Source: Salinisphaera hydrothermalis (lineage in GTDB: Bacteria > Pseudomonadota > Gammaproteobacteria > Nevskiales > Salinisphaeraceae). From it: 64,000 bases of DNA. The notes beneath the pieces were generated by a model. The model was not told where the DNA came from and ran no database searches. It saw only the letters and a program-made list of their open reading frames with translations. The position numbers and the translations under genes were made by a program. Of this stretch, positions 19,288 to 28,109 are shown in pieces. The number at the start of each line of letters is the position of its first letter. Within the stretch, counting starts at the first letter, position 1. Where the stretch lies: the NCBI RefSeq assembly GCF_040361195.1, contig NZ_APNE01000014.1. One strand, written 5' to 3'.

Positions 19288-20633
19288 GCGCTGGATTCGG
19301 TATCGGGGTCGGGGGAAGCGGAATCGGGCCAGAGTAACCGAGTATCGAAGGTCAGTGCGGCGATCATGGTCAGGATCACCACGCCGGCAAACGCGACCGC
19401 CCCGCGCCCGGGCTCGATGGACATGAGCGCGCCGGCCTGGACCAGCGTGGCGAGTACCGCCACCACGAATACGTCGATCATCGACCAGCGGCCGATTTTC
19501 TCGGTCAGACGATACGCGCGTGTTCGCGACAGCGATGCGCCCGGACGGCCGCGCGCGGCAATGCATAGCCAGCCGAGCGCCACGATCTTGGAGATCGGCA
19601 CCACGATACTGGCCACGAAGATCACGGCGGCGATCGGCCAGTCCCCGGCCTCGGCCAGATGCAACACGCCGCCGGCGATGGTCTGCGGCTGCGCGTTGCC
19701 GAGCGTGATGGTCGAGAGTACCGGGTAGATATTGGCCGGAATATAAAGCAGAGCCGACGTCACGAGCAGGGCCCAGGTGAGCTGGATACGATCGACGCGA
19801 AAGACATGGTGCCGCTTGCCGCAGCGCGGGCAGCGATGATGGCGGTTGACCACGAACGGCGTATCGCAGGCCGCGCAGGCGACCAGCGACTGGCTACGCC
19901 CGGTAGCGCCGGAGCGGATATCGCGCCCGGGCGCCGGCACCGGCGCGACCGCATCCCAGAGTGCTGTCCAGTCGATGAGCGTCAGCGTGCGCAACAGCAG
20001 CAACGAATACACGCAGAACGCTACGAAGGAGGCACGGATGTGGATGTCGGCGAGCGAGACGATCTTGATCAGGCTGACCAACACGCCGACGATGAATACA
20101 TCGGACATCATCCACGGCTCGAGCGGGCGCAACAGCCGGGCCAGCGGCACTACGCCGGGTAGCGGTCGGCGATTGCGCCCGGCGGCGATGCACAAATAGA
20201 TCAGTGCGGCGAGATACACCCCTGGAAAGCCCACGGTGGTCGCCAGCAGCACGGCGGCCAGCGCACCGTAGTCGTCGCCAATGAGCGCGCTGACGGTGTC
20301 GCCGAAATTCATGACATGGCCGACGCCATGAGTCGAAAACCCGAGAAACGGAAAGACGAATACCAGCCCCAGCGCGATCAGGGCCGCGATGGCCCATGCC
20401 ATCGGGGCCTGGGCGTCACGCTGGGCGATGCCGGTCAGGTGATGCCCGCAGCGCGGGCAGTGGGCCTGCTGGCCCGGACGGCGCGGCGGTAGACGGGAGA
20501 CCCAGTCGCATTCGCGACAAAGCGCGAGCCGCGACACCGCTGGGTGCCGCGGGCTCGGATCGGGGGCTGGGCGGCCGGTCGCGTCGTTGACCGCCGGCGC
20601 GGGATCAGCGTTTGTCGATGTCGACGTAGTCAC
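19284..20633 (-). CDS. pqiA: Intermembrane transport protein PqiA
   Basis: This 449-residue inner-membrane protein has two PqiA domains, each led by a cysteine zinc-ribbon-like knot: CRECDW...CPRCGHHL near the N-terminus and CAACDTPF...CPRCGKRH in the middle. Each is followed by four or so hydrophobic segments. It partners with PqiB and PqiC. The GTG at 20633 makes the gene overlap the end of gltA by 29 bases. A second GTG at 20537 would begin just before the first zinc knot and is a reasonable alternative start. Paraquat or stress induction is known for the E. coli operon; no SoxS site could be identified here. Confidence 0.9.
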   Translation of the reverse strand: MTTSTSTNADPAPAVNDATGRPAPDPSPRHPAVSRLALCRECDWVSRLPPRRPGQQAHCPRCGHHLTGIAQRDAQAPMAWAIAALIALGLVFVFPFLGFSTHGVGHVMNFGDTVSALIGDDYGALAAVLLATTVGFPGVYLAALIYLCIAAGRNRRPLPGVVPLARLLRPLEPWMMSDVFIVGVLVSLIKIVSLADIHIRASFVAFCVYSLLLLRTLTLIDWTALWDAVAPVPAPGRDIRSGATGRSQSLVACAACDTPFVVNRHHRCPRCGKRHHVFRVDRIQLTWALLVTSALLYIPANIYPVLSTITLGNAQPQTIAGGVLHLAEAGDWPIAAVIFVASIVVPISKIVALGWLCIAARGRPGASLSRTRAYRLTEKIGRWSMIDVFVVAVLATLVQAGALMSIEPGRGAVAFAGVVILTMIAALTFDTRLLWPDSASPDPDTESSA

Positions 20634-21897
20634 GCAGGTCGTAGCCGGTGTAGACCTGGCGCGGACGCGCGATACGACGCTTCGGATCGGCCATCATCTC
20701 CGACCAATGCGCGGCCCAGCCGACCGTGCGGGCGATGGCGAACATCGGCGTGAACATGTTGATCGGAATACCCAGCGCCTGATAGATGATGCCGGAGTAG
20801 AAGTCGACGTTCGGGTACAGCTTGCGCTCGACGAAGTAGTCGTCTTCCAGCGCGACGCGCTCGAGTTCCAGGGCCAGCTCGAACAGCTTGTTGTTCTGCA
20901 TGTTGTAGTGCTCGAGCACTTCATGGCAGTAGCTGCGAATGACCTTGGCGCGCGGGTCGAAGTTCTTGTAGACGCGATGGCCGAAGCCCATCAGCTTGAA
21001 CGGATCGTCCTTGTCCTTGGCCTTGTCGATATATTTCGACACCTGCGACGCATCGCCGATCTCGGCCAGCATGTTCAGTACGGCCTCGTTGGCGCCGCCG
21101 TGCGCCGGACCCCAGAGCGCGGCAATGCCGGTCGAGATCGCGGCATAGGGGTTGGCGCCGGTGGAGCCGGCCATGCGCACGGTGGAGGTCGAGGCGTTCT
21201 GCTCGTGATCGGCATGCAGGATGAACAGGATGTCCAGCGCCTTGGCCGCCACCGGATCGACTTCGTATTCCTCGGCCGGTACCGCGAACATCATGCGCAG
21301 CAGGTTCGAGGTGTAGTCGAGATGGTTCTTCGGCCCGATCTTGGGCTGGCCGATCGAGTGCTTATAGGCGGCGGCCGCGATCGTCGGCATCTTGGCGATC
21401 ATGCGATGCGCGAAGACCTCGCGATGCTCGGGATCGGTGATGTCGGTGGTGTCGTGGTAGAACGCCGACAGCGAACCGGTGATGCCGGTGAGTATCGCCA
21501 TCGGGTGGGCGTCGTAGTGGAAGCCGTCGTAGAACTTGACCAGCGACTCGTTGAGCATCGTGTGATGCGTGATCGAATCGCGGAAGGCGTCCATCTGCTG
21601 CTTGTTCGGCAGTTCGCCGTTGAGCAGCAAGTAGCAGACTTCCAGATAGCTGGATTTCTCGGCCAGATCCTCGACCGAATAGCCGCGATACATCAGGCGG
21701 CCGTTCTCGCCGTCGATGAAGGTAATGTCCGAATCACAGGAACAGGTGGCCGTGAAGCCCGGGTCGTAGGTGAATACGCCCTGTTCCTGATTGAGACCGC
21801 GTACATCGACGGCCGGCAATCCCAGAGTCCCTTCGACCAGGGGCAACTCGGTCGTCTGGCTCTCGTCGCCGTTAGTCAGTTTGTACGTGTTGGCCAT
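20605..21897 (-). CDS. gltA: Citrate synthase (type II)
   Basis: This 430-residue enzyme condenses oxaloacetate and acetyl-CoA in the TCA cycle. Family hallmarks include YDPGFTATCSCDSDITFIDG, the active-site region LWGPAHGGANEAVLNML, MGFGHRVYKNFDPRA and a C-terminal MFAIARTVGWAAHWSEM. The length is that of Gram-negative hexameric, NADH-sensitive citrate synthases. The ATG at 21897 has GGAG about 6 bases upstream; the open frame continues further upstream within the malic enzyme gene but this is only a shadow. It lies 32 bases after the malic enzyme stop and runs into pqiA. Confidence 0.97.
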   Translation of the reverse strand: MANTYKLTNGDESQTTELPLVEGTLGLPAVDVRGLNQEQGVFTYDPGFTATCSCDSDITFIDGENGRLMYRGYSVEDLAEKSSYLEVCYLLLNGELPNKQQMDAFRDSITHHTMLNESLVKFYDGFHYDAHPMAILTGITGSLSAFYHDTTDITDPEHREVFAHRMIAKMPTIAAAAYKHSIGQPKIGPKNHLDYTSNLLRMMFAVPAEEYEVDPVAAKALDILFILHADHEQNASTSTVRMAGSTGANPYAAISTGIAALWGPAHGGANEAVLNMLAEIGDASQVSKYIDKAKDKDDPFKLMGFGHRVYKNFDPRAKVIRSYCHEVLEHYNMQNNKLFELALELERVALEDDYFVERKLYPNVDFYSGIIYQALGIPINMFTPMFAIARTVGWAAHWSEMMADPKRRIARPRQVYTGYDLRDYVDIDKR

Positions 21898-21929
21898 ATG
21901 GAGTCTCCCGAAAGTTGCCGCAGGACCTC

Positions 21930-23201
21930 CTACTGATCGGAAACGTCGATCGCAGGCTGCGGGTAATGCGAAGGGTATTCGATGCGCGCCACACCGGTTT
22001 CGATCGCGGCGGCGGCGACCGCTGGCGGCACGAAATCGATCAGGCGCGGGTCGAACGGACTCGGGACGATATAGTCCGGTCCGAACGACATTTTGTCCTT
22101 GCTTTGGGCTTCCAGCACGGTGTTGGGCACCGGCCGGCGGGCGAGTTCGCCCATGGCGCGGGCGGCGGCGACGCACATCTGCCGATTGATGCGCCGCGCA
22201 CGCACGTCCAGCGCGCCGCGGAAAATATAAGGGAAGCCCAGCACGTTGTTGATCTGATTCGGATAATCCGAGCGGCCGGTGGCCATGATCAGGTCGTCGC
22301 GCACCGATTTGGCGTCCTCGGGCGTGATCTCCGGATTCGGGTTGGACAGCGCGAATACCACCGGTTTGGCCGGCATGGCCGCGATCTGTTCCTTGGACAC
22401 CGTGTCCGGGCCCGACAGGCCGATAAAGACATCGGCGATCGCCATCACGTCGTCCAGCGTGCGCTTGTCCGTCTTGGTGGCGAACTTGGCCTTGTACTTC
22501 GACAGGTCGTCGCGCTGATCGTGGATAACGCCCTTGCTGTCGCACATGAAGATATTGTCGCGCGTCGCACCCATCTCGATGAGCAGATCCATCGAGGCGA
22601 TGGCGGCGGCGCCGGCGCCCATGCACACGATCTTCGCGTCGGCAAGGTTCTTGCCCTGCAGCTCCAGCGCGTTGATCAGGCCGGCGCCTACGATGATGGC
22701 CGTGCCGTGCTGGTCGTCGTGGAAGACCGGAATATCCAGGCGCTCGATCAGCGCGTTCTCGATCTCGAAGCAGTGCGGCGCGGCGATGTCTTCCAGATTG
22801 ATGCCGCCGAAGGTCGGTGCAATCCGGGCCACGGTCTCGATCATGGCTTCCGGCGTGTCGGCGTCGACTTCGATGTCGAAGACGTCGACATCGGCGAATT
22901 TCTTGAACAGAACCGCCTTGCCTTCCATCACCGGTTTGCTCGCCAGAGCGCCGGTATTGCCGAGGCCGAGTACCGCGGTGCCGTTGGAAATCACGGCGAC
23001 CAGGTTGCCCTTGGACGTATAGCGGTAGGCGTCTTCCGGATTATCCCGGATCGCCTTGACCGGCTCGGCCACACCCGGCGTGTAGGCCAGCGACAATTCA
23101 CCGTACGTGGTGAACGGCTTGGTGACCGATATGCCCAGCTTCCCCGGTTTCGGGCGGGCGTGATAGTCGAGAGCTTCCTGTTTACGCGAATATTCGGCCA
23201 T
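21930..23201 (-). CDS. Malic enzyme (oxaloacetate-decarboxylating malate dehydrogenase), short form
   Basis: This 423-residue malic enzyme converts malate to pyruvate and CO2 with reduction of NAD(P). Motifs are SLAYTPGVAEPV, a KGNLVAVISNGTAVLGLGN nucleotide-binding start, EDIAAPHCFEIE and FHDDQHGTAIIVGAGLINA. It is the short bacterial type without the phosphotransacetylase-like C-terminal domain of MaeB. The ATG at 23201 gives MAEYSRKQEALDYH, the family's usual N-terminus. Cofactor preference cannot be decided by eye. It is directly upstream of gltA, so co-expression of pyruvate-forming and citrate-forming steps is likely. Confidence 0.93.
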   Translation of the reverse strand: MAEYSRKQEALDYHARPKPGKLGISVTKPFTTYGELSLAYTPGVAEPVKAIRDNPEDAYRYTSKGNLVAVISNGTAVLGLGNTGALASKPVMEGKAVLFKKFADVDVFDIEVDADTPEAMIETVARIAPTFGGINLEDIAAPHCFEIENALIERLDIPVFHDDQHGTAIIVGAGLINALELQGKNLADAKIVCMGAGAAAIASMDLLIEMGATRDNIFMCDSKGVIHDQRDDLSKYKAKFATKTDKRTLDDVMAIADVFIGLSGPDTVSKEQIAAMPAKPVVFALSNPNPEITPEDAKSVRDDLIMATGRSDYPNQINNVLGFPYIFRGALDVRARRINRQMCVAAARAMGELARRPVPNTVLEAQSKDKMSFGPDYIVPSPFDPRLIDFVPPAVAAAAIETGVARIEYPSHYPQPAIDVSDQ

Positions 23202-23328
23202 ACAGCCCAATCGGTTGTTCTGTGCTTGTGTACGCGCCGGACCGCGCGTGCGCACAGCAAATGATGGTCGAGTATAGACGGCCGTTGTCGATGCGACCAG
23301 CCGGGACGCTCATGCGTCGCACCCGAAA

Positions 23329-23517
23329 CTATACATTTTCCGGCTCGGCGTCGACGTGCTCGAGTTCGCCCGCGTCGTCGGTGACGATCGTCAGCACGAT
23401 CGGCTGACAGCAGACGAAGCAATCTTCCACGTAACGCTGATTGCCGGCGGTGGTGTCTACCACGACGGTAATCGTCTCGCCGCAATACGGGCAGGCCACG
23501 CTCGGCTCTTCGATCAT
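23329..23517 (-). CDS. CPXCG motif-containing small cysteine-rich protein
   Basis: This 62-residue protein carries a CPYCGE motif near the start and CFVCCQP in the middle, around an invariant-looking VDTTAGNQRYVEDC. The four or five cysteines probably bind zinc. The family is widespread in gammaproteobacteria with no assigned function. Its ATG overlaps the hemW stop by one base (TGATG), so translation is coupled with hemW. It ends about 130 bases before the malic enzyme start. Confidence 0.85.
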   Translation of the reverse strand: MIEEPSVACPYCGETITVVVDTTAGNQRYVEDCFVCCQPIVLTIVTDDAGELEHVDAEPENV

Positions 23518-24698
23518 CACAGGGTCTCCGCCAGGATGGTATCGAGAAAATACCAGCCCTGGTCGCTGGCGTGCAGTGATTCGATGTCGGCAACCAATAG
23601 CCCACGATCTATCGGGGCCGCCAGTGTAGCGAGTAGATCCGGCCAGGGGAGCCCGGTACGGGGTTCGTAGTCTTGTCGCAAAATGCCGCCACGGCGTCGC
23701 AGGCCGTTGAGCAGGGCTTCGAAACGCGCGTCGTCGGCCGTGAGCTGTCGGATTTCGGTAACCGCCGCCGGCGTGCCGGCGGATTTCATGTAGCCGGCGG
23801 GCCAGCGCTGACGGGCAGTGCGTACGATCGTGCCGTCGGCGCGGGTCTGCTTGCCGTGCGCGCCAGCGCCGATGCCGAGGTAATCGCCGAAGCGCCAGTA
23901 GTTGTCGTTGTGACGACAGCGATGATCGCCGGCCCACGCCGAGACCTCATACTGCGTGTAGCCGGCGGCGCGCAGGCGCTCGGCGGCCGCTTCGAACAGA
24001 TCGACGATCGCGTCGTCGTCCGGGCGCGGCGGCGGGCGTCGATGGAACGGCGTGCCCGGTTCGAGCGTGAGTTGGTAGTAGGAAATATGCCCGGGATCGC
24101 GCGCCAACAGCGTCTCGACATCGGCCAGCCCCGAGGCCAGCGTCTGGCCCGGCAGGCCGAACATGAGATCGCAGTTCAGCCGTGCGATGCCCGCCGCGCG
24201 AACATCGTCGATGGCGGCCAGCGCTTCGTCCGGGCCGTGGATGCGCCCTAGGGCGGTCAGGCAATCGGCGTCCAGGCTCTGGATGCCGAGCGAAACCCGA
24301 TTGACGCCGGCCGCGGCCATATCAGCGAAACGGCTGCGCTCGGTGGTGCCGGGATTGGCCTCGAGCGTGATTTCGCAGTCGGCGTCCAGCCCCAGCCGAC
24401 GGTCGAGCGCGTCGAGCACGCGCCCGATGGCGGCGCCGGAGAACAGGCTGGGCGTGCCGCCGCCGATGAATACACTCGATATCGAGCGGGTCTCGTCGGC
24501 GGCGGCGATCTGCCAGTCCGCCAGCAATGCGTCGATATAGGCTGTTTCCGGCAACTCGGCCGGCGCCCGGTGCGAGTTGAAGTCGCAGTACGGGCATTTG
24601 GCCACGCACCACGGCAGATGCACATAGACCGCCAGCGGCGTCGACGCGACATCGCCGTGCGCGCGCGGCTCGTCGATGGTGGCGTCAGCGACGCTCAC
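23517..24698 (-). CDS. hemW: Radical SAM protein HemW (heme chaperone)
   Basis: This 393-residue radical SAM protein binds its 4Fe-4S cluster through Cys31, Cys35 and Cys38 (HLPWCVAKCPYC). GGGTPSLF and EANPGT follow, with the HemW C-terminal domain after about residue 300. HemW was long misannotated as oxygen-independent coproporphyrinogen oxidase; true HemN has the CxxxCxxCxC pattern, and here the residue after the third Cys-Asp is Phe, as in HemW. It delivers heme to respiratory enzymes. It overlaps rdgB by 14 bases, an order common in gammaproteobacteria. Confidence 0.92.
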   Translation of the reverse strand: MSVADATIDEPRAHGDVASTPLAVYVHLPWCVAKCPYCDFNSHRAPAELPETAYIDALLADWQIAAADETRSISSVFIGGGTPSLFSGAAIGRVLDALDRRLGLDADCEITLEANPGTTERSRFADMAAAGVNRVSLGIQSLDADCLTALGRIHGPDEALAAIDDVRAAGIARLNCDLMFGLPGQTLASGLADVETLLARDPGHISYYQLTLEPGTPFHRRPPPRPDDDAIVDLFEAAAERLRAAGYTQYEVSAWAGDHRCRHNDNYWRFGDYLGIGAGAHGKQTRADGTIVRTARQRWPAGYMKSAGTPAAVTEIRQLTADDARFEALLNGLRRRGGILRQDYEPRTGLPWPDLLATLAAPIDRGLLVADIESLHASDQGWYFLDTILAETL

Positions 24699-25284
24699 GC
24701 AACTGTTCGATGAGTTTGGCCATGGCCCGGCCGCGATGGCTGATCGCGTTCTTGCGATGCGCGGTCAGTTCGGCCGCGCTCGCGTTCTCGGCGGCCACCC
24801 AGAACAAGGGGTCGTAGCCGAAGCCACCGTCGCCGCGTGGCGCCTCGAGAATACGCCCACGCCACACGCCGTGGGCGATCACCGGTACCGGGTCGTCGAC
24901 GGCGCGGGTGGCGGCCAGGCAACAATGAAAGGCCGCGCCGCGCGCCGGCACGGAGACGTCGGCGAGTGCGGCCAGCAGTTTCGCGTTGTTGGCCGCGTCG
25001 TCGCCGTGGGTGCCGGCGTAGCGCGCCGAATGCACACCCGGCGCGCCGCCGAGATAATCCACGGCCAACCCGGAATCGTCCGCAATCGCCGGCAGGCCGG
25101 TCGCGGCCGCGGCGTGCCGGGCCTTGATCAGCGCGTTGTCGACGAAGGCTACGCCGTCCTCGATCGCATCCGGTACATCGAACTCGGATTGCGAGACCAC
25201 CTCGATATCGAGGTCGGCCAGCAGGGCCGCGAGTTCGGCCAGCTTGCCGGCGTTGGACGACGCAAGTACCCAGCGCTCGGCCAC
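24685..25284 (-). CDS. rdgB: XTP/dITP diphosphatase (RdgB/HAM1)
   Basis: This 199-residue house-cleaning pyrophosphatase removes non-canonical purine nucleotides (dITP, XTP). It has the SSNAGKLAE substrate loop at the N-terminus, IADDSGLAVDYLGGAPGVHSARYAG in the middle, and GFGYDPLFWV with the C-terminal SHRGRA. Translation starts at GTG (25284). It lies three bases after the rph stop and overlaps hemW by 14 bases, so rph-rdgB-hemW form one unit, as in many gammaproteobacteria. Confidence 0.95.
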   Translation of the reverse strand: MAERWVLASSNAGKLAELAALLADLDIEVVSQSEFDVPDAIEDGVAFVDNALIKARHAAAATGLPAIADDSGLAVDYLGGAPGVHSARYAGTHGDDAANNAKLLAALADVSVPARGAAFHCCLAATRAVDDPVPVIAHGVWRGRILEAPRGDGGFGYDPLFWVAAENASAAELTAHRKNAISHRGRAMAKLIEQLRERR

Positions 25285-25287
25285 GGG

Positions 25288-26013
<726 letters not shown>

Positions 26014-26173
26014 GTTCGCCTCGCGAAATGCTGTTGAATAGCCGGCTAGTGTATCAGCGCGGGCGTGGCGTTCGCGGCCCGGCGGGGGCACGTCGGGGTC
26101 CAGCGCGCCGGCCGGCTATGCGATACTGCGCGCCATTCCGCGACCATGACAGACATCGATTCAAGGCATCGTT

Positions 26174-27037
26174 ATGACCCGAAGCATGACCGGATTCGCG
26201 CGTCGCGAGGCCCAGGGCGAGTGGGGCGAACTCGTCTGGGAGCTCCGCAGCGTCAACCATCGCTATCTCGATGTGTCGCCGCGCCTGCCCGAGACATTGC
26301 GCGCGCTCGAGCCCACGATTCGGGAAAAAGTCGCGAAGTACGTCGGCCGCGGCAAGGTCGAGGTGACCGGCCGGCTGGCCACCACGCGCTCGGATCGCTC
26401 GATCGAGGTCGACACCGAACGGTTGGCAGCCCTGTCGGCCGCCGTCGACACGGTGCGGACGAACGTGATCGATTGTCGCGCCCCGGATGCACTCCGTCTG
26501 TTGACTTTTCCCGGCGTGCAAAAAGACATCGAGCCCGATACCGAAACCCTGCAGGCGGCGGCGCTGGAATCGCTCGATGCGGCGCTGGCCGATCTGTGTG
26601 ATATGCGCGCATCGGAAGGCGCGCGTCTGGCCGAGATGCTCACGACGCGCGCCGAGGCCATTCGCGAGCACGCCGCGGCCGTGCGTCAGCGCGTGCCCGA
26701 GGTGCGGGCCGAACAGGCCGAAAAACTGCGTGCTCGCTTGGCCGAGATGGACGTCGAGGCCGATCCGGCCCGGGTCGAGACCGAACTGGTCATGGCCGCC
26801 CAGCGCATGGATGTGGCCGAGGAACTGGACCGGCTCGATGCCCATATCGAGGCATTGAAGCAGGCGCTCAGCCGGTCCGAGCCGGTTGGACGACGCCTCG
26901 ACTTTCTGATGCAGGAATTCAACCGCGAAGCCAACACGCTCGGCTCGAAATCCTCGGATGCCGAGGTGACCGGGCATGCGGTGGAAATGAAGGTGCTCAT
27001 CGAGCAGATGCGCGAACAGGTTCAGAACATCGAATGA
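26174..27037 (+). CDS. yicC: YicC-family endoribonuclease
   Basis: This 287-residue protein opens with the hallmark MTRSMTGFAR and ELRSVNHRYLDVSPRLPE, and ends with LDFLMQEFNREANTLGSKS, the conserved C-terminal YicC domain. The family has been shown to be an endoribonuclease involved in RNA turnover. Its stop overlaps the gmk start by four bases (ATGA), the conserved yicC-gmk arrangement. It is divergent from rph, as in E. coli. Confidence 0.95.
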   Translation: MTRSMTGFARREAQGEWGELVWELRSVNHRYLDVSPRLPETLRALEPTIREKVAKYVGRGKVEVTGRLATTRSDRSIEVDTERLAALSAAVDTVRTNVIDCRAPDALRLLTFPGVQKDIEPDTETLQAAALESLDAALADLCDMRASEGARLAEMLTTRAEAIREHAAAVRQRVPEVRAEQAEKLRARLAEMDVEADPARVETELVMAAQRMDVAEELDRLDAHIEALKQALSRSEPVGRRLDFLMQEFNREANTLGSKSSDAEVTGHAVEMKVLIEQMREQVQNIE

Positions 27038-27627
27038 CCGTGGAAACCCAGTCCGAAAATCGAGCCGGCCGGCTGTATGTGATCTCCGCGCCCTCGGGTG
27101 GCGGCAAAACGAGTCTTACCCGCGCGGTGATCGAGCGTCTCGGCGCCAATGGCCGTGTGGCGCGATTCTCCGTGTCCTATACAACGCGGAATGCGCGCGC
27201 CGGCGAGGTCGATGGCGTGGATTATCACTTCGTTTCACGAGACGAGTTCGAGGCCATGGCCGAGCGCGGCGAATTCCTTGAATACGCCCGCGTGTTCGAT
27301 CGCTATTACGGCACCTCGGCGGCCGAGACCGCGCGCTGGCTGGATGCCGGGCAGGATGTGGTGCTGGATATCGACTGGCAGGGCGCGGCCCAGGTGCGCG
27401 AACGCGCGCCGCAAGCGATCACCATCTTTATCCGGCCGCCATCGCGCGAAGAGCTGGAGCGGCGCCTGCGCGCCCGGGGGTCGGAAGACGAGGTGGCGAT
27501 CCAGCGGCGTCTGGCCGAGGCCGACGACGAGCTCGCGCATGCCGACGATTACGATTACCAGATCGTCAATGATCGCTTCGAGCACGCGCTCGACGAGTTG
27601 ACCGATATCTTCGAACGCACGGTCTAG
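27034..27627 (+). CDS. gmk: Guanylate kinase
   Basis: This 197-residue enzyme phosphorylates GMP to GDP. The P-loop is SAPSGGGKTSL near residues 18-27. The GMP-binding segment (SVSYTTRNARAGEVDGVDYHFVS), EYARVFDRYYGT and DIDWQGAAQVR follow in order. It is translationally coupled to yicC and begins the conserved gmk-rpoZ-spoT series, which links guanine nucleotide supply with (p)ppGpp metabolism. Confidence 0.97.
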   Translation: MTVETQSENRAGRLYVISAPSGGGKTSLTRAVIERLGANGRVARFSVSYTTRNARAGEVDGVDYHFVSRDEFEAMAERGEFLEYARVFDRYYGTSAAETARWLDAGQDVVLDIDWQGAAQVRERAPQAITIFIRPPSREELERRLRARGSEDEVAIQRRLAEADDELAHADDYDYQIVNDRFEHALDELTDIFERTV

Positions 27628-27664
27628 TCCGATCCGGCATCTGGCTGTGGCGGAGCCGAGGCGT

Positions 27665-27670
27665 TATAAT
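27665..27670 (+). promoter_or_regulatory. Possible -10 element upstream of rpoZ
   Basis: A perfect TATAAT stands 30 bases before the rpoZ ATG in the 73-base gap after gmk. A matching -35 at 17 bases spacing is poor, so this is suggestive only. Confidence 0.4.
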
Positions 27671-27700
27671 GTTTGATTGCGCTCGATTTGAGAGGTACCC

Positions 27701-28012
27701 ATGGCGCGCGTAACCGTTGAAGATTGTCTCGAACATGTCGACAACAAGTTCGAGTTGGCGACCATCGCGTCCAAGCGGGCTCGTCAGCTCGCGCGCGGCG
27801 CACATTCCCAGCTCGACTGGGAAGACGATAAGCCCTCTGTGCTGGCTCTGCGTGAAATCGCCGAAGGCCTGGTGAGCCGGGATATTCTGGAAGAGCCGGA
27901 CCTGCCGCCCATGTCCTCGAGCATGGAAGCCCCGCGCCCGGCCGAGCCGAGCGAAGACGACTTTCAGGCCGACGAAAAGCGCGGCGCCAAGCGCGCCGAC
28001 AGCGGCGAATAA
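27701..28012 (+). CDS. rpoZ: RNA polymerase omega subunit
   Basis: This 103-residue omega subunit begins MARVTVEDCLEHVDNKFELA and contains the conserved ASKRARQLARG segment; VLALREIAEGLV follows. The C-terminal third is acidic and variable (EPSEDDFQADEKRGAK). Omega helps assemble the polymerase and forms part of a ppGpp site, and the gene lies directly before spoT as usual. GAGAGG lies about 5 bases before the ATG. Confidence 0.97.
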   Translation: MARVTVEDCLEHVDNKFELATIASKRARQLARGAHSQLDWEDDKPSVLALREIAEGLVSRDILEEPDLPPMSSSMEAPRPAEPSEDDFQADEKRGAKRADSGE

Positions 28013-28109
28013 CTGCGGCCGCATTCGGGCGCGCTCGCCGCGCGCCCGGATCGTTAGCGGCGACGTCCGGACTCTCGCCAGCTCCGGGCAATCAAAGTAA
28101 TCTAAGGCC

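Noticed and set aside
20605..22626. A single long frame joining citrate synthase to an upstream extension
   Set aside because: Citrate synthase homology begins at MANTYKL with a good ribosome site; the upstream part is an out-of-frame copy of the malic enzyme gene, not a fusion.
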